From NCBI GenBank assembly GCA_963383645.1, contig OY726560.1, positions 155,534,488-155,598,487 on the forward strand: a stretch of DNA of 64,000 nucleotides, in the 5' to 3' direction. Made by a program: the position numbers and the translations under genes. Shown here piece by piece: positions 21,508-32,936 of this stretch (position 1 is the first letter of the stretch; every line of letters begins with the position of its first letter). A model generated the notes under the pieces. The model did no database searches and had not been told where the DNA came from. It saw nothing but the letters and a program-made list of their open reading frames with translations. The DNA is from Muscardinus avellanarius. Lineage: Eukaryota; Chordata; Mammalia; Rodentia; Gliridae.

Positions 21508-22425
21508 TTAGTTGTCTGTTGGATGGAAACTCTTGTTTCTCTGGTTCTGGTGAGTGTTACCTATTTCTTCTTTGTAGTTAATCTCTTTGAGTATTTTCTC
21601 TAGCGCTGGTTTTGTAGACATAAATTCCTTCAGTTTCTGTTTGTCATGGAAGCTTCTTATTTCTCCATCTAATTTGATAGAAAGTTTTGCTGGATAGGAA
21701 ATTTTTGGCTGGAAGTTGTTTTCTTTCAGAGTTTGGAATATGTTACTCCAAGCCCTTCTGGCTCTCATGACTTGGTTTGGGAAGTCTGGAGTGATTCTAA
21801 TTGGTTTGCCTCTGAATGTCAGTTGGCCCTTTGTTTTTGTTGCCTTTAAGATTCTCTGCTTGGCTCCCACATTGGTCATTTTGACAATTATATGGCGTGG
21901 GGATCCTCTTCTCCGATCCTGTCTAAAGGGAGTTCTATAAGTTTCCTGGATCTGTGTATCAACCTCTTGCTCTATATTTGGAAAATTTTCTGCTATTACT
22001 TCCTTGAAGAGATTGTTGATCCCTTTGGTATCACTTTCTTTTCCCTCCTCTATTCCAATTATTCTTAGGTTAGCTCTCTTAAGATGGGCCCATATTTCTT
22101 CAATGTCAGATTCCTGCTGTTGGAAATTTTTTTCTAGATTAGAAACTATGCATTCATTTTTGGATTGCTCATCTTCTAAGAGCGAGATTCTGTTCTCCAT
22201 GTGGTCTAATCGGTTGTTTGTGCTTTGAATTGAGGCCTTTACTTCATTAATTGCATCCTTTATCTCTTTTTGGCTCTCTCTGAGTTCTTTTCGAAGCACC
22301 TCTATTATTTCTACAGTTATTTTCCTGATTTGATCTTCTAGAAATCTCTGATTTTCTGTTTTATCAGGTTCTGATGTTGTGGGGTTGTGCACATTCATTA
22401 CTCCAGTGTTATTCCTCTTTCCCAT
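21508..22425 (-). CDS. L1 ORF1p, RNA-binding chaperone of LINE-1
   Basis: ORF1p coats L1 RNA in the cytoplasm as a trimer and is needed for retrotransposition. The frame is intact: 305 codons from the ATG at 22425, starting MGKRNN as L1 ORF1 proteins usually do. Numbered from that Met, a heptad-rich coiled coil covers about residues 25-115, an RRM-like domain begins around the NLRIIGIEEG segment (about 119-128) and runs to about 210, and a C-terminal domain holds FRGKPIRITPDFPNQ and SYPAKLS. The frame stays open 15 codons upstream to a GTG (22470), but no ATG occurs there, so I chose 22425. Family length is usually about 330-360 residues. Whether it is expressed is unknown. Confidence 0.85.
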   Translation of the reverse strand: MGKRNNTGVMNVHNPTTSEPDKTENQRFLEDQIRKITVEIIEVLRKELRESQKEIKDAINEVKASIQSTNNRLDHMENRISLLEDEQSKNECIVSNLEKNFQQQESDIEEIWAHLKRANLRIIGIEEGKESDTKGINNLFKEVIAENFPNIEQEVDTQIQETYRTPFRQDRRRGSPRHIIVKMTNVGAKQRILKATKTKGQLTFRGKPIRITPDFPNQVMRARRAWSNIFQTLKENNFQPKISYPAKLSIKLDGEIRSFHDKQKLKEFMSTKPALEKILKEINYKEEIGNTHQNQRNKSFHPTDN

Positions 22426-23216
22426 GATTTCGGAGATTTGTGCCTTCTCTGGGTTCTTCCCTTGGGTCACTATGGCTTCACTTAAGGTGCTCTGGATCTC
22501 GAGTCTGTATTATCTCAGACCCCACTACTTCTTTACTGTGTTGTATCACAGAGTCTCCGACCCAGGGAGTCGATAGAGGCTGCTTTAAACTATGGGGGGT
22601 GCCAGGTTGCACGTTCTCCTATGGTGTGATATCTCTGCCACCACCACTCCCTCACTGGGTCAAGTCCCAGGAGGCACAATACTGCGATTTCTCCTCTGTG
22701 GCCCGCAATTTGACTCACTGTTCTTGAGTACGCAGATGTAGCTGTACTGGACTCGGTGAATTCACTGCTGCTGCCGCCGCCGGTGGCAATATGGCGCCTC
22801 TGCCACGCCCTTGGCCATGAGGCTGGCGTATTTTTTCTTCTCTGGTTTCGTTTTCCACTCTGAATCCCTGCAGCGTGTGCTGAGCTCAGCCACTGGGAGC
22901 TTTAAATGCTGTCTGCGCCGAAAGATCCCGCCTGGCTGTTCCGCATCGGCTCACCTCGGCTTGCTGTAGCCGTCTGTTGAGTTCGCCGCTGCTGCCGGCA
23001 GTATGGCGCTGCTGCCGCGTCCTCGGGCGCGTGTGTCTCCTCTGTGGCCCTGAGCTCTGTTCTCAGTCCGCTTTCTCTCTGGAGCCTGGTGGTTTTTTTT
23101 GTTTTTCTGGTGATGGTGTTTTCTGGCTATGAAAGGCGCTCTTTTTGTGGTAATGGAGATTGGTTGTTAGCGGGACTCTTAAGCCCCGCTTTTCTCGGTC
23201 GCCATCTTCCCGGAAG
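22426..23216 (-). promoter_or_regulatory. L1 5' UTR / internal promoter
   Basis: A 791-bp CpG-rich leader. A YY1 motif AAGATGGCG (sense) lies at 23208-23200, ten bases from the 5' end, as in other mammalian L1s. Two imperfect copies of a CTGCTGCCG...TATGGCGC block (22760-22800 and 22980-23012) suggest a partly duplicated promoter unit. Confidence 0.7.
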
Positions 23217-23232
23217 TCAGAGCATTTCTTTT
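23217..23232. repeat. L1 target-site duplication, right copy
   Basis: Perfect match to 20425-20440. It directly follows the L1 5' end. Confidence 0.9.
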
Positions 23233-23531
23233 ATACTTTCTTCCTCTCCTGCCAGCTGCTTGCTTCTTATTATCTGAGTCAGTAGTGATGTTTACTAAGT
23301 GAAAGTAAAGAAACAGTCTGGGGAGTTCTGCGTAGTGTCCTGGTCACAGCCACGGTCCAGGTGGGGACCACCCCTGTGGTGTTCTGGAACTTTCCTGGCA
23401 CTCCATTGGGAATGACTGGCATAGCAGTTGTGAGGCTGTGACAGGGCATCCATCTCTTGAGATGCGAAAGAGCCGCCTGCCTTCTCTCTCCCGCGTTTTT
23501 TCAGCCTGTCTAGCTAATTTATTTTCAGATA
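23233..23531. other. Unique sequence
   Basis: No gene or repeat family recognised. Confidence 0.3.
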
Positions 23532-23544
23532 AGAATTAAATTCT

Positions 23545-23828
23545 CTTTTTTCTTTCTTTCTTTCTTTCTTTTTCTTTCTTTCTTTCTTTCTTCTTCTTTT
23601 TTTTTTTTTTTTTTTTTTTGCAGGTCTGGAGATGGAACCCAGGGGCATTCGACCTCCAAGTTACACCCCCAGTCCTATTTTTTTTATTCTTTATTTTGAA
23701 ACAGGGTCTCACTGAGTTGCAGAGGGCCTCACTAAGTAGCCGAGGCTTGCTGCGAACTGCCATCCTCGGGTCTCAGCCTCCCGAATGCTGCGATTACAAG
23801 CGTGTGCGTGCGCCACCACGCCTGGCTT
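23545..23828 (-). mobile_element. B1-dID SINE, form A, with (TTTC)n tail and TSD
   Basis: The tail is (TTTC)n plus poly-T (23545-23619), then a full dimer. The TSD AGAATTAAATTCT lies at 23532-23544 and 23829-23841. The simple repeat is inside the TSDs, so it belongs to the SINE tail. Confidence 0.9.
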
Positions 23829-23841
23829 AGAATTAAATTCT

Positions 23842-24379
23842 AAAGCTCCTTCCACAAAACACAGCAATTTGGAGAAGGGGGATTATTTTGATGACTGCTG
23901 CTAAACAGAGCGGGAGTCAATTCTAAGAGCATAGCCTTTTCCCTGTATGAAATCATACCTCAGACGACCCGCATCGTAGACCTGGGAGTGACTCCAGCGA
24001 CCCAAATCACTGTCATCGTAAAGGCCGCACATGTGTATTTACATATTTGACATTTTTATATACGGACTATAACTCATCAGACACCTCTTTTCCAATAATG
24101 ATGACAAAGTACAATATCCAAGGGGGTTGTTATGGAGATGCGCACCAGCCCCCTGCACTGGGAGTCTAGGCAGTGTGCAATCGTAGGTTCTTAGTTTATC
24201 ATCCACTAAGCTGATTATCCAGGACAGATTCAATTTGACCTCAAAATCTGCCAAGCAACAGGAGGCAGTCCCTGCTGCCTGCCGTGTCCAGGCAGAAACA
24301 GGGACAGTTTCCTTAGGGAATGACTTGAAATGTTACTCTGGAACTAACCAGGTTCCACAGCTCTCATGAGAGTTTTTTT
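23842..24379. other. Unique sequence
   Basis: No coding or repeat signal recognised. Confidence 0.35.
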
Positions 24380-24828
24380 TTTTTTTCCAAGACTGCGCTA
24401 TATCCCTAGCCCTTTTATTTACTTTTATTTTTATTTTATTTATTTTTTGTGTGTATGGTACTGAAAATCGAACCCAGGGGCATTCTATCTTCAACTACGT
24501 CCCCCAGCTCTTTTTATTTATTTTTTTTAACAGTGTCTTGCTAGGTTTCTGAAAACTTCACTAGGTTGCTGAGGCTGTCCTCAAACCTGCGATTCTCCTG
24601 TCTCAGCCTCCCTGGGATTACAGGCGTGTGCTACCACATCTGGCTCTTTTTTCTTTCTTTCTTTCTTTTTTTTTAAGTTTTAGCCACATATGGTGCTGCA
24701 CACCTGTAATCCCCATACTTGGGAGGCTGGGATAGGAGGATTGCAGGTTCCAGGCCAGCCGTAGCAATTTAGCGAGGCCTTCAGCGATGTAGCCCAGATG
24801 TGGAATGTCCCTGGGTTCAGTCCTCAGT

Positions 24829-24880
<52 letters not shown>

Positions 24881-25184
24881 TAGCGTGTTGCTACGTTGCC
24901 CAGGTTATCCTGAAATTTATTATCCTCCTGCCTCAGTGTCCCAAGTAGCTGGGATACGGGTGTGTGCCACTGCACCTGTCTTACTTTTGCCTATGCTGAT
25001 TTTTTTTTTTTTGTGGTACTGAGGGTGGAACCCAGGGGCTTCTCTACCTCTGGGCTATACTCCCAGCCCTATTTTATACTTTATTTGGAAACAGGGTCTC
25101 ACTAAGACCTGCGCGATCTTCCTGTCTCAGCCTCCTGAGCTCGGGGATTACAAATGTGCGCCACCACGACCAGCCTTATGCTGA
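24380..25184. mobile_element. Mixed SINE cluster
   Basis: A diverged minus dimer (24380-24645); a plus dimer (24680-24830) with (CA)n 24832-24879; a minus B1 piece (24885-24985); a form B minus dimer with a deleted B1 arm (25000-25178). Confidence 0.75.
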
Positions 25185-25540
25185 GCTTCTTATTTCCTTT
25201 TTTTACATTTAGAGATATTTATGGATGAAATAATGTGCTGTCTGGAATTTAGTTGAAGATCACATGGGAAGTAGGAAAGCAGAGGAGGATAAAACTGAAA
25301 CAAGATTGGCCATGAGTTGGGAATTGTTGAGGTTGGTAGCTGGGCGGACATGGAGCCACCAGGACTGTAATACCACAGTGAACATTCTCACCCGTGGCCA
25401 GGAATTTCCCAGTGCTGGATCCCAGAAGATGACTGCTGGGCTGACATACATTTTTAATTTTACTGGAGGCTATTAAGTTGTTCTCCGAAGTGTCTGCCCA
25501 ATTGACACTTCCACAAGTCATGCATCTCTGCAAACCTTGA
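25185..25540. mobile_element. Ancient L1M-like remnant
   Basis: ACAAGATTGGCCATGAGTTG and, further on, GTTGTTCTCCGAAGTGTCTG with ACACTTCCACAAG resemble widely shared old mammalian LINE sequence. Two separate pieces are likely. Family and orientation uncertain. Confidence 0.4.
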
Positions 25541-25668
25541 TTTTTTTTTTTTTTTGGTGGTACTGGGGGTGGAATCCAAGGACCTTCCTACCTCTGGGCT
25601 ATACTCCCAGACCGATCTTTCTATATTTTATTTGGAAACAGGGTATCACTAAGTAGCTGAGGCACATT

Positions 25669-25728
<60 letters not shown>

Positions 25729-26400
25729 TTTTTGTGGTGGTACTGGGGCTTTCTACCTCTGGGCTACACTCCCAGACCCATTTTATATTTTATTTGGAAA
25801 CAGGGTCTCACTAAATTGCTGAGAGCCTCACTAAGTAGCTGAGGCTGGCTTCGACCTGCGTGATCCTCCTGTCTCAGCCTCCCAAGCGCGGGGATTACAA
25901 GCGTGAGCCACCACGCCCGGCCAAACTTTGAGATTGAGCATTCTAACCGGCGTGCTGGCACAAACCTGTAATCCCTGTACTTAGGAGACTGAGGCAGAAG
26001 GATCACAGGTTTGAGGTCAGCCAAAGTAACTTAGCAAGACGGTTAGCAATTTAGAGAGATCCTAATTCAAAGTACAAAATAAAATAGGGCTTGGGGGTGT
26101 GTGGTTCAGAGGGAGAAAGCCCCTGGGTTCAATTCCTAGCACAGAAACACACAATACGTAAATTAATTAAAATTAATTAATTAAAAAATAAAAGGTTTCC
26201 GGGCGTGGTGGTGCACACTTGTAATCCCAGCGTTTGGGAGGCTGAGACAGGAGGATCGTGGTTTTCGGCCAGCCTCAGCTACTCAGTGAGGCCCTTTGCA
26301 ACTCAGTGAGACCTTGTAATAATAGGGCTGCGGGTGTCACTCAGAGGTAGAATGCCCCTTGGTTCCATCCCCAGTACTATAAAAATAAATAAATGAATGA
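25541..26400. mobile_element. SINE cluster
   Basis: A minus form B piece 25541-25670; (CTTT)n 25671-25730; a minus form B copy 25735-25922; a diverged plus dimer 25940-26148; (AATT)n; a plus form A dimer 26198-26385 with (AAAT)n tail. Confidence 0.8.
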
Positions 26401-26500
26401 ATAAATATACAGTCTCAGATTCAGTATGATCTTATTTAGGATTTTTCAGCATCATGGTGGTGCAAAAAGAATATGTGTTCAGAAGAAATTCTGCTTTTAT
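26401..26500. other. Unique spacer
   Basis: Short AT-rich sequence. Nothing recognised. Confidence 0.3.
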
Positions 26501-27040
26501 TTTTGTGGCACTGGGTATTGAACCCAGGGGCATTTGACCTCCAAGCTACCCACCTAGCTCCTATTTTAAAAAATTTAAAAATTTATGTATGTATGTATTT
26601 ATTTATTTATTTTGGTTGTACTGGAAATGGAACCCGGAGGCTTTCTACCTCCAGGATATACTCCCAGACCTATTTTTTATATTTTATTTGGAAACAGGAT
26701 CTCACTAAGTTGCTGAGAGCCTCACTAAGTAGTTGAGGCTGGCTTCGAACTTGTACGGTCCTCCTGTCTCAGCCTCCCAAGCAAGGGAATTACAAGTGTA
26801 AGCCATCATGCCCAGCTTTAAATTTATTTTGAAGCCAGGCGTGGTGGTGCACGCTTGTAATCCCAGCATTCGGGATGCTGTGACCGGAGGATCGCGGTTC
26901 TCAGACAGCCTCAGCTACTTAGTGAGGCCTCTGCAACTCAGTGAGACCCGGTTTCAAAATAAAGAATAAAAAATAGGGCAGGGGTGTGGCTCGGAGGTCA
27001 AATGGCCCTGGGTGCCATCCCCAGACCCCCCCTCAAATAA
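26501..27040. mobile_element. SINE cluster
   Basis: A minus ID arm 26503-26562; (TATT)n; a minus form B dimer 26613-26816; a plus form A dimer 26833-27035. Confidence 0.8.
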
Positions 27041-27539
27041 TAATTTAATTACGACCAGAACTTGGTCACTTGTCCCATCCAGCTATGACAGATCGTTGGA
27101 AATTTAGTCACGGCATTTAGCTGAGCGACACTTTCCTAGAAACTGACATGCTGCCAGGGAGCGGGAGGAGGATGGCTGTGGGGAAGGTTTTCAACAGTTT
27201 CTGCCACAATCACTGCCTTTTCTTTATGAGTTAGTGGAGGCTATAAAATCAGGAAAATAAATCAATATCATAGGACCCTGAGAAGCTCCATTTCTAGCTA
27301 TCTAAAATCTAGTAAAAAAAAACAACAACTCTGAGAAACTACTATATAAAAACTACAAAAGGAAAATAATTATAGCTGCTATAAATCTGCCAAAGTGAAG
27401 GTAACAAAATACTGACTTTCACGGCTCCATCTTACTCATCACTCTGCAATACAGGTCATTCTCTGGGCTCACTCTTTGATTTGTATGTTGTTTTGAAGCC
27501 AGTGAAATAATTTGTGTGAACCATTTTAGTTAATTTAAG
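27041..27539. other. Unique AT-rich sequence
   Basis: About 500 bases with no recognised gene or repeat. Confidence 0.35.
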
Positions 27540-28754
27540 AAATACTTGAGCTAGGTATGGGAGAGCGTGCCTGTAATTCCAGTACCTGGGGAGGGTGAGA
27601 CAGGAGGCCAACCCCAGCAATCTAGCCAGGCCCTGCTTCAAAATAAAAAATAAAATAGGGCTGGGGTGTAACTCATAGGTAGAATGCCTCTGGGTTCAAC
27701 TTCTAGTACGAGAGAGTGCGTGTGTGCGCATGTGCGCGCGCAAGTACATAGATGAAGGAGGGAAATACTTGAAAGACTTCACGAAAACTTTCAAATATAT
27801 ATATATATTTTAAGTTACTGGAGTCCTAGCTGGGCGTGGTGGCACGCGCTTGTAATCCCAGCATTTGGGAGGCTGAGACAGGAGGATCTCGATTCGGGAA
27901 CAGCCTCAGCTATTTAGTGAGGCCCTTTGCAATTCAGTGATACCGTTTGTGTTGTTGTTGGTGGTGTTGTTTGTTTTTGTTTTGATTTTGGTACTGAGGG
28001 TGGAACCCAAGGGCTTTTCTACCTCCGGGTTACACTCCCAGAACTATTTTTATACTTTATACTTTACTTTATACTTAGCTACTCAGTAAGTAGCTGCTGG
28101 CTTCCAACCTGTGTGATCCTCCTGTCTCTACCTCCCAAGTATGGGATTACAAGCGTGTGCCACCATCCCTGGCTCAGCCCCCTCATTTTAGAATTTTGAA
28201 ATAATCTCTCTAAATTGCTAAGGTTGCCCTTGAACCTGTGATCTTCCAAGCCTCCCAAATACTGGGATTATAAGTGTGCATCAACCCCTACTGTTTTTGG
28301 TGGTACTAGGGATTGAATTCAGGTGCATTCTACTTCTGAGCTATACTCCCAGCCCTTATATTTTATTTATTTATTTATTTATTGTGGTACTGGGAATGGA
28401 ACCCAGGGGCTTTCTACCTCTGGGCTATACCCCCGACCTATTTTATACTTTATTTGGAAACAGGGTCTCACTAAGTTGCTGAGAGCCTCACTAAGTAGCT
28501 GAGGCTGTCTTTGAACCTGCGCGATCCTCCTGTCTCAGCCTCCCAAGAGTGGGGATTACAAGCATGCACCACCACACCTGGCTTTATTTTTTAACTTTGA
28601 AATAAGGTCTCATTAAATTACTGCTTGCTGGCCTCCAGCCTGCCAGCCTCATGTCTCAGGATCCCAGGTACTGGGATTACAGGTGTGAGCCAGCATGCCT
28701 GGCTCCCACTTAATATTTATTTTTTGGATACAGGTCTTGCTAAAAGGCCAAACC
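27540..28754. mobile_element. SINE cluster
   Basis: A diverged plus dimer 27548-27710 with a (TG/CG)n tail; a plus dimer with only its B1 arm (27828-27945); minus dimers at 27985-28172 and 28180-28285; a minus ID arm 28293-28355; (TTTA)n; a minus form B dimer 28383-28584; a minus B1 piece 28586-28703. Confidence 0.75.
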
Positions 28755-28769
28755 TGGCTGGGAATTTCT

Positions 28770-28829
<60 letters not shown>

Positions 28830-29027
28830 TTTTCTGTTTTGGTGGTACTGAGGTTCCTGGAAGCCCTTCTACCCACGGGCTACACTCCCAGACCTATTTT
28901 TTAATATATATTTTTATTTGGAAACAGGGTCTCTTAAGGCAGCGCGGCTGGCTTCAAACCTGCGCGATCCTCCTGTCTCCGCCTCCCAAGTGCGGGGATT
29001 ACAAGCGTGTGCTGCCACGCCCGGCTA
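28770..29027 (-). mobile_element. Form C SINE with (CTTT)n tail and TSD
   Basis: The TSD TGGCTGGGAATTTCT lies at 28755-28769 and 29028-29042. About 16 CTTT units form the tail, then a complete form C body with TTCCTGGAA at 28854-28862 and CTCTTAAGGCAGCGCGGC. Confidence 0.9.
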
Positions 29028-29042
29028 TGGCTGGGAATTTCT

Positions 29043-29321
29043 GGACCTACTGCCACAGCCTCCTGGGTAGTAGCTGAGATTACAGGCAGGCGCCTCCACG
29101 CCCAGCTTGAAATATTTTTAGGATGTGTGGGGTATGAAATGACTGGGAGGAAAGGAATGAAATGTACGGAGGCATTCCAACATCACTGCTTTGGAACGAC
29201 TGCTAGCTAACTTGCCCCAGTGTTGGACAAATGGAAATCAAAGCCCTAAGCATCACACGGGATGCAGTGGCTACCAGGTTCCAGAAGCACGGTGTTTTTC
29301 TTCTCTTGTGTGTGCAGGAGG
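29043..29321. other. SINE remainder and unique sequence
   Basis: The rest of an interrupted B1 arm to about 29107, then unique sequence. Confidence 0.45.
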
Positions 29322-29725
29322 ATATGTGTGGCCAGGGGTGGCAGCGCACACTTGGAATCCCAGCATTGGGGAGGCTGAGACCAGAGGGTCTCAGTTGAGG
29401 ACAGCCTCAGCTACTACTTAGTAAGGCCCTTTGCAGCTCAGTGAGACCCTGTTTCAAAATAAAGAATAAAAATAGGGCTGGGGGTGTAGCTCAGAGGTAG
29501 AATGCTTCTCGGTTCCATCCCCAGACTTGCGATAAGTAAATAAATAAATAAATAAGGCTGGGGATGTTGCTCAGAGGTAGAATGCTCCTGGGTTCCATCC
29601 CTGGTACGTTAAAAAATATATATTTGCAATATATATATATATACATATACACATATATGCGCATACACATATATACATATATACACATGTATGTATGTGT
29701 GTGTATATATATGTATATATACATA
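29322..29725 (+). mobile_element. SINE cluster with palindromic TA/CA repeat
   Basis: A plus form A dimer 29328-29528; (AAAT)n; an extra ID arm 29551-29607; then a TATATA/ACACATATA-rich tract 29615-29725. Confidence 0.75.
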
Positions 29726-29845
29726 TCATCTAGGCTTCAACAAATCAGATCTGCTATAATAAATCATTTCATTCCAAAGAGGCCATTCTGGATAGATCAC
29801 CTGTTGGGTTATGGATTTAAACTTTTGGGTTTTCATTTTAGGAAG

Positions 29846-29846
<1 letters not shown>
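29726..29846. other. Unique spacer
   Basis: No feature recognised. Confidence 0.3.
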
Positions 29847-29896
<50 letters not shown>

Positions 29897-31095
29897 GGGA
29901 AGAAGGTACTGGGGATTGAATCCAGGAACATTCTACTTCCGAGCTATACCCCTAGCTGTATTTAATTTTATTTTGAAACGGTCTCACTAGGTTGCAGAGG
30001 GCTTCATTACGTTACTGAGGCTGGCTGTCAACCTTTGATCTAGGTTTCCCTGTGTCTTAGGGATACCTAGTTGAAGATTTAGAAATATTCTCAATTTAGC
30101 CAGGCACGGTGGCATATGCTTGTGATCCCAGTGCTTGGGAGGCTGAGAGAGGAAGACCTGGTATCATGGCCAGCCTCGGCTATTTAGTAAGGCCCTCTGC
30201 AACATAGTGAAACCCTGTTTCAAAATACTGAATAAAAGTAGGGCTAGAGGTATAGCTTAGAGGTAGAATACCACTGGGTTCAATCTCCAGAACCACAAAA
30301 AATTAAATTAAATTTAGCCGGGCGTGGTGGCGCACACTTGTAATCCCCATGCTTGGGAGGCAGAGACAGGAGGATCGCGCAGGTTCAAAGCCAGCCATGC
30401 TGGCTTAAGAGACCCTGTTTCAAAAAAAAAAAAAAAGCATAAAAAATAGGTCTGGGATTGTAGCCCAAAGGTAGAAGGGTTTCCAGGAACCCCAATACCA
30501 CCAAACATATTAAAAAAATATTCTAGCCCAGCATGGTGGCACATGCTTGGATCCCAGTAGGATCACGGTTCGCAGACAGCCTCAGCTACTTAGTGAGACC
30601 TTCTTTCAAAATAAAGAATAAAAAATAGGGATGTGGGTGTAGATCAGATGTAGAATGCCCCTGGGTTCCATCTCCAGTACTACAAAAAAAAAAAAAGGGA
30701 AATATTTTTAATTTAGCAGGGCATAGTGACATATGCTTGTAATTCTACTACTTGGGAGGCTGAGACTGGAGGACTACAAGTAATGAGACTTTGAACAACC
30801 TATCGAGACTGAGACCCTTTTTCAAAATAAAAATAAAGCCAGGCATGGTGGCGCAAGCTTGTAATCCCTGCGCTTGGGAGGCTGAGACAGGAGGATCGCA
30901 CAGCCAGCCTCAGCTACTTAGTGAGGCTCTCAGCAACTTAGTGAGACCCTGTTTCCAAATAGGTCTGAGAGTATAGCCTGGAGGTAGAAAGCCTCTGGGT
31001 TCCATCCCCAGTACCAATTTAAAAAAAAAAAAAAAAGAATAGGGCTGTGTGTGTGACTTGGAGAATGTCCTGGGTGAATTCCCTAATACCCCAAC
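29847..31095. mobile_element. SINE cluster
   Basis: (TG)n 29847-29895 at a minus dimer (29905-30055); plus dimers 30095-30297, 30535-30685 and 30718-30830 (B1 only); form C plus copy 30312-30510 with TTCCAGGAA at 30481-30489; form B plus copy 30836-31015; ID arm 31040-31085. Confidence 0.8.
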
Positions 31096-31790
31096 AACAT
31101 TTTAGCTTAGACGTGGGGTCGCTTTGTTCCTATGAGCATCGATTTCTGTCCGTGAGTGAGCTCAGTCCCAGCATAGATGAGGACTGGGACCAACCAGATG
31201 AGCTACATTTTGTCTCTGCCTCGCAAGTGTGTTTTGCCTGCTCCTGAGAGATTTTTTACGGGGCGGATTTGTGGACGGTATCCAGGAGGGTCACAGGAAG
31301 GTCCTGGGCTCCACAAAAAGGTGCCCTCATTCCGGGCGCCACACAAAGGACTGAGCTCTAAGTTACCTCCCTCCTGGCTTCCAATCACTCTCCTTCCTTC
31401 CTCTCTCCCTCCCTCCTCTGTTTACTAAAGTGCTCAGATATGCCCATTCTTAAAATAAACCCTTGAGAGAAAACAAACCTCCCTCTCATCCAGTGGCTCG
31501 CACTCCTCTCCTTCCTCTCTGGCTGGGCGCCCTGACGGCCAGTCCATAATCGCTGCTCCAGTCCCCACACGTGGCTCAGTCTTGCAGTCTGGCCGTCTTC
31601 CCGTCATCCTACTGAGAAGGGTTCTGTAGAAGGTCACTGCGTCTGCTGCTGTCAAATCCAGTGACCTTTTCCCGGTTCTAATTCTTCTCTCCATCTGTAG
31701 ACTCTGACCTTGTTTATGACCCTGTACTCCAGGCTCGTCGCCCCCGTGGATTCCAGAACGTTGAGTTCTCTTTTTTATCTCCTATTTTCT
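31096..31790. other. Unique sequence
   Basis: About 700 bases without repeats. Short open frames on both strands have no domain. A (TTCC)n-like pyrimidine run lies near 31385-31420. Confidence 0.35.
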
Positions 31791-31985
31791 TCCTTCCTTC
31801 CTTTCTTTTTTTGGTAGTAGGGGGTGGAACCTAGAGGCCTTCTATCTCTAGACTATACTCCACTGCCATTTTATTTTGTATTCTGAAACAGGGTCTCACT
31901 AAGTTGCTGGGGCTGGCTTCGAACTTGTGATCCTCCTGTCTCAGCCTCCCACGTCCTAATGACAGGCGTGCACCACCGGGCCCGG
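31791..31985 (-). mobile_element. B1-dID SINE with TSD
   Basis: TSD CTCCTATTTTCT lies at 31779-31790 and 31986-31997. The dimer has a shortened B1 arm and a (TTCC)n tail. Confidence 0.85.
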
Positions 31986-31997
31986 CTCCTATTTTCT

Positions 31998-32415
31998 GAC
32001 CGCTCATTTTGTCTCCTTGGGTAGCTTCTTTTTCTCTCCTGCTCCTGTGGCTTCCATGGTGACGTGGGCACGCGCTCCTCCCTGACGTCCATTTCAGACG
32101 TATTTGCTGACTGTCGCCCAGGGCCCAGGATTTCCCCAGTGGCCGACAGACCCCATCAGTGGCCGACATCTGCTCTCCTCTTTCTTCTCAGGGTCTCCCT
32201 CCTGCACACACTTCTGGCAGAGTTCTCTGACTTTTGGTTTCTTTCTGCTGCCCCAGATTCTAAGTCCCTGGCAAACCCTGAAGACTCCGTTGCCCCCTTC
32301 TTCCCATTTCCACATCAGCTTCTCGTCTGATTGGATTTCCTGCCCTGTTTCTAGTTCTGCCCTTATTTGTTCAACTGACATTCCAGGTAAAAGTGGCTCC
32401 TCCCCTGTCCTCCTC
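31998..32415. other. Unique sequence
   Basis: Pyrimidine-rich unique sequence. No exon supported. Confidence 0.35.
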
Positions 32416-32592
32416 CTCTTCCTACTCCGGGCTACACTCCCAGAGCTATTTTATATTTGTTTGTTTGGAAACAGGGTCTCACTGAGTTGCTGAGAGCCTC
32501 ACTAAGTAGCCGAGGCTGGCTTCGAACCTGCGCGATCCTCCTGTCTCAGCCTCCCAAGCGCGGGGATTACAAGTGCGCGCCACGCCCGGCTT
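32416..32592 (-). mobile_element. Form B SINE, 3'-truncated
   Basis: It lacks the tail and most of the ID arm: it starts at CTCCGGGCTACACTCCC. The B1 arm is complete. Confidence 0.8.
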
Positions 32593-32936
32593 CCCGGTGC
32601 CTTCTTGTTGAAAACATTTTCGGGCCTTTTTGTTTTTACTATTAATAGAACCAAGTACAGATCTATAATTTGGCATTTGAGTTCTTCATAATGAGGCAGA
32701 AAAAGCAAAGCAGGATCATACCTTCTATGGGAGGGCTGGGGAATAACTGAAATAAAAGCCAAAACAGACTAAACATAAGCAAAACCAGGTCAGCCCTACA
32801 CTTTAATGCCAGGGTTCTAAGGAAAAAAAATACAGTGGGTACTTTCTTTCCATGTGAAATATTTCTCAGAACTCAAATATATTTAAGTAAAATGGTAGTG
32901 CAATGTGTACTAAATAGCACAAACCAGTCTCCTTTT

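Larger units (their letters stand above)
20441..23216 (-). mobile_element. Young L1 insertion with 5' UTR and ORF1, no ORF2
   Basis: It is one target-primed insertion, shown by perfect 16-bp TSDs, a poly-A tail (poly-T at 20441-20454) with AATAAA-like signals, and a complete-looking 5' end CTTCCGGGAAGATGGCGACC. In sense order it holds a 5' UTR (23216-22426), an open ORF1 (22425-21508), a decayed opposite-strand L1 piece (about 21490-20790), an unassigned 200-bp segment, and about 140 bp of L1 3' UTR. The roughly 3.8 kb of ORF2 is missing. Confidence 0.8.

Noticed and set aside
20441..23216. Simple 5'-inverted (twin-primed) L1
   Set aside because: The 5' UTR and ORF1 are in the same orientation as the 3' end, and only the middle is reversed and much older. 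That pattern does not fit twin priming.
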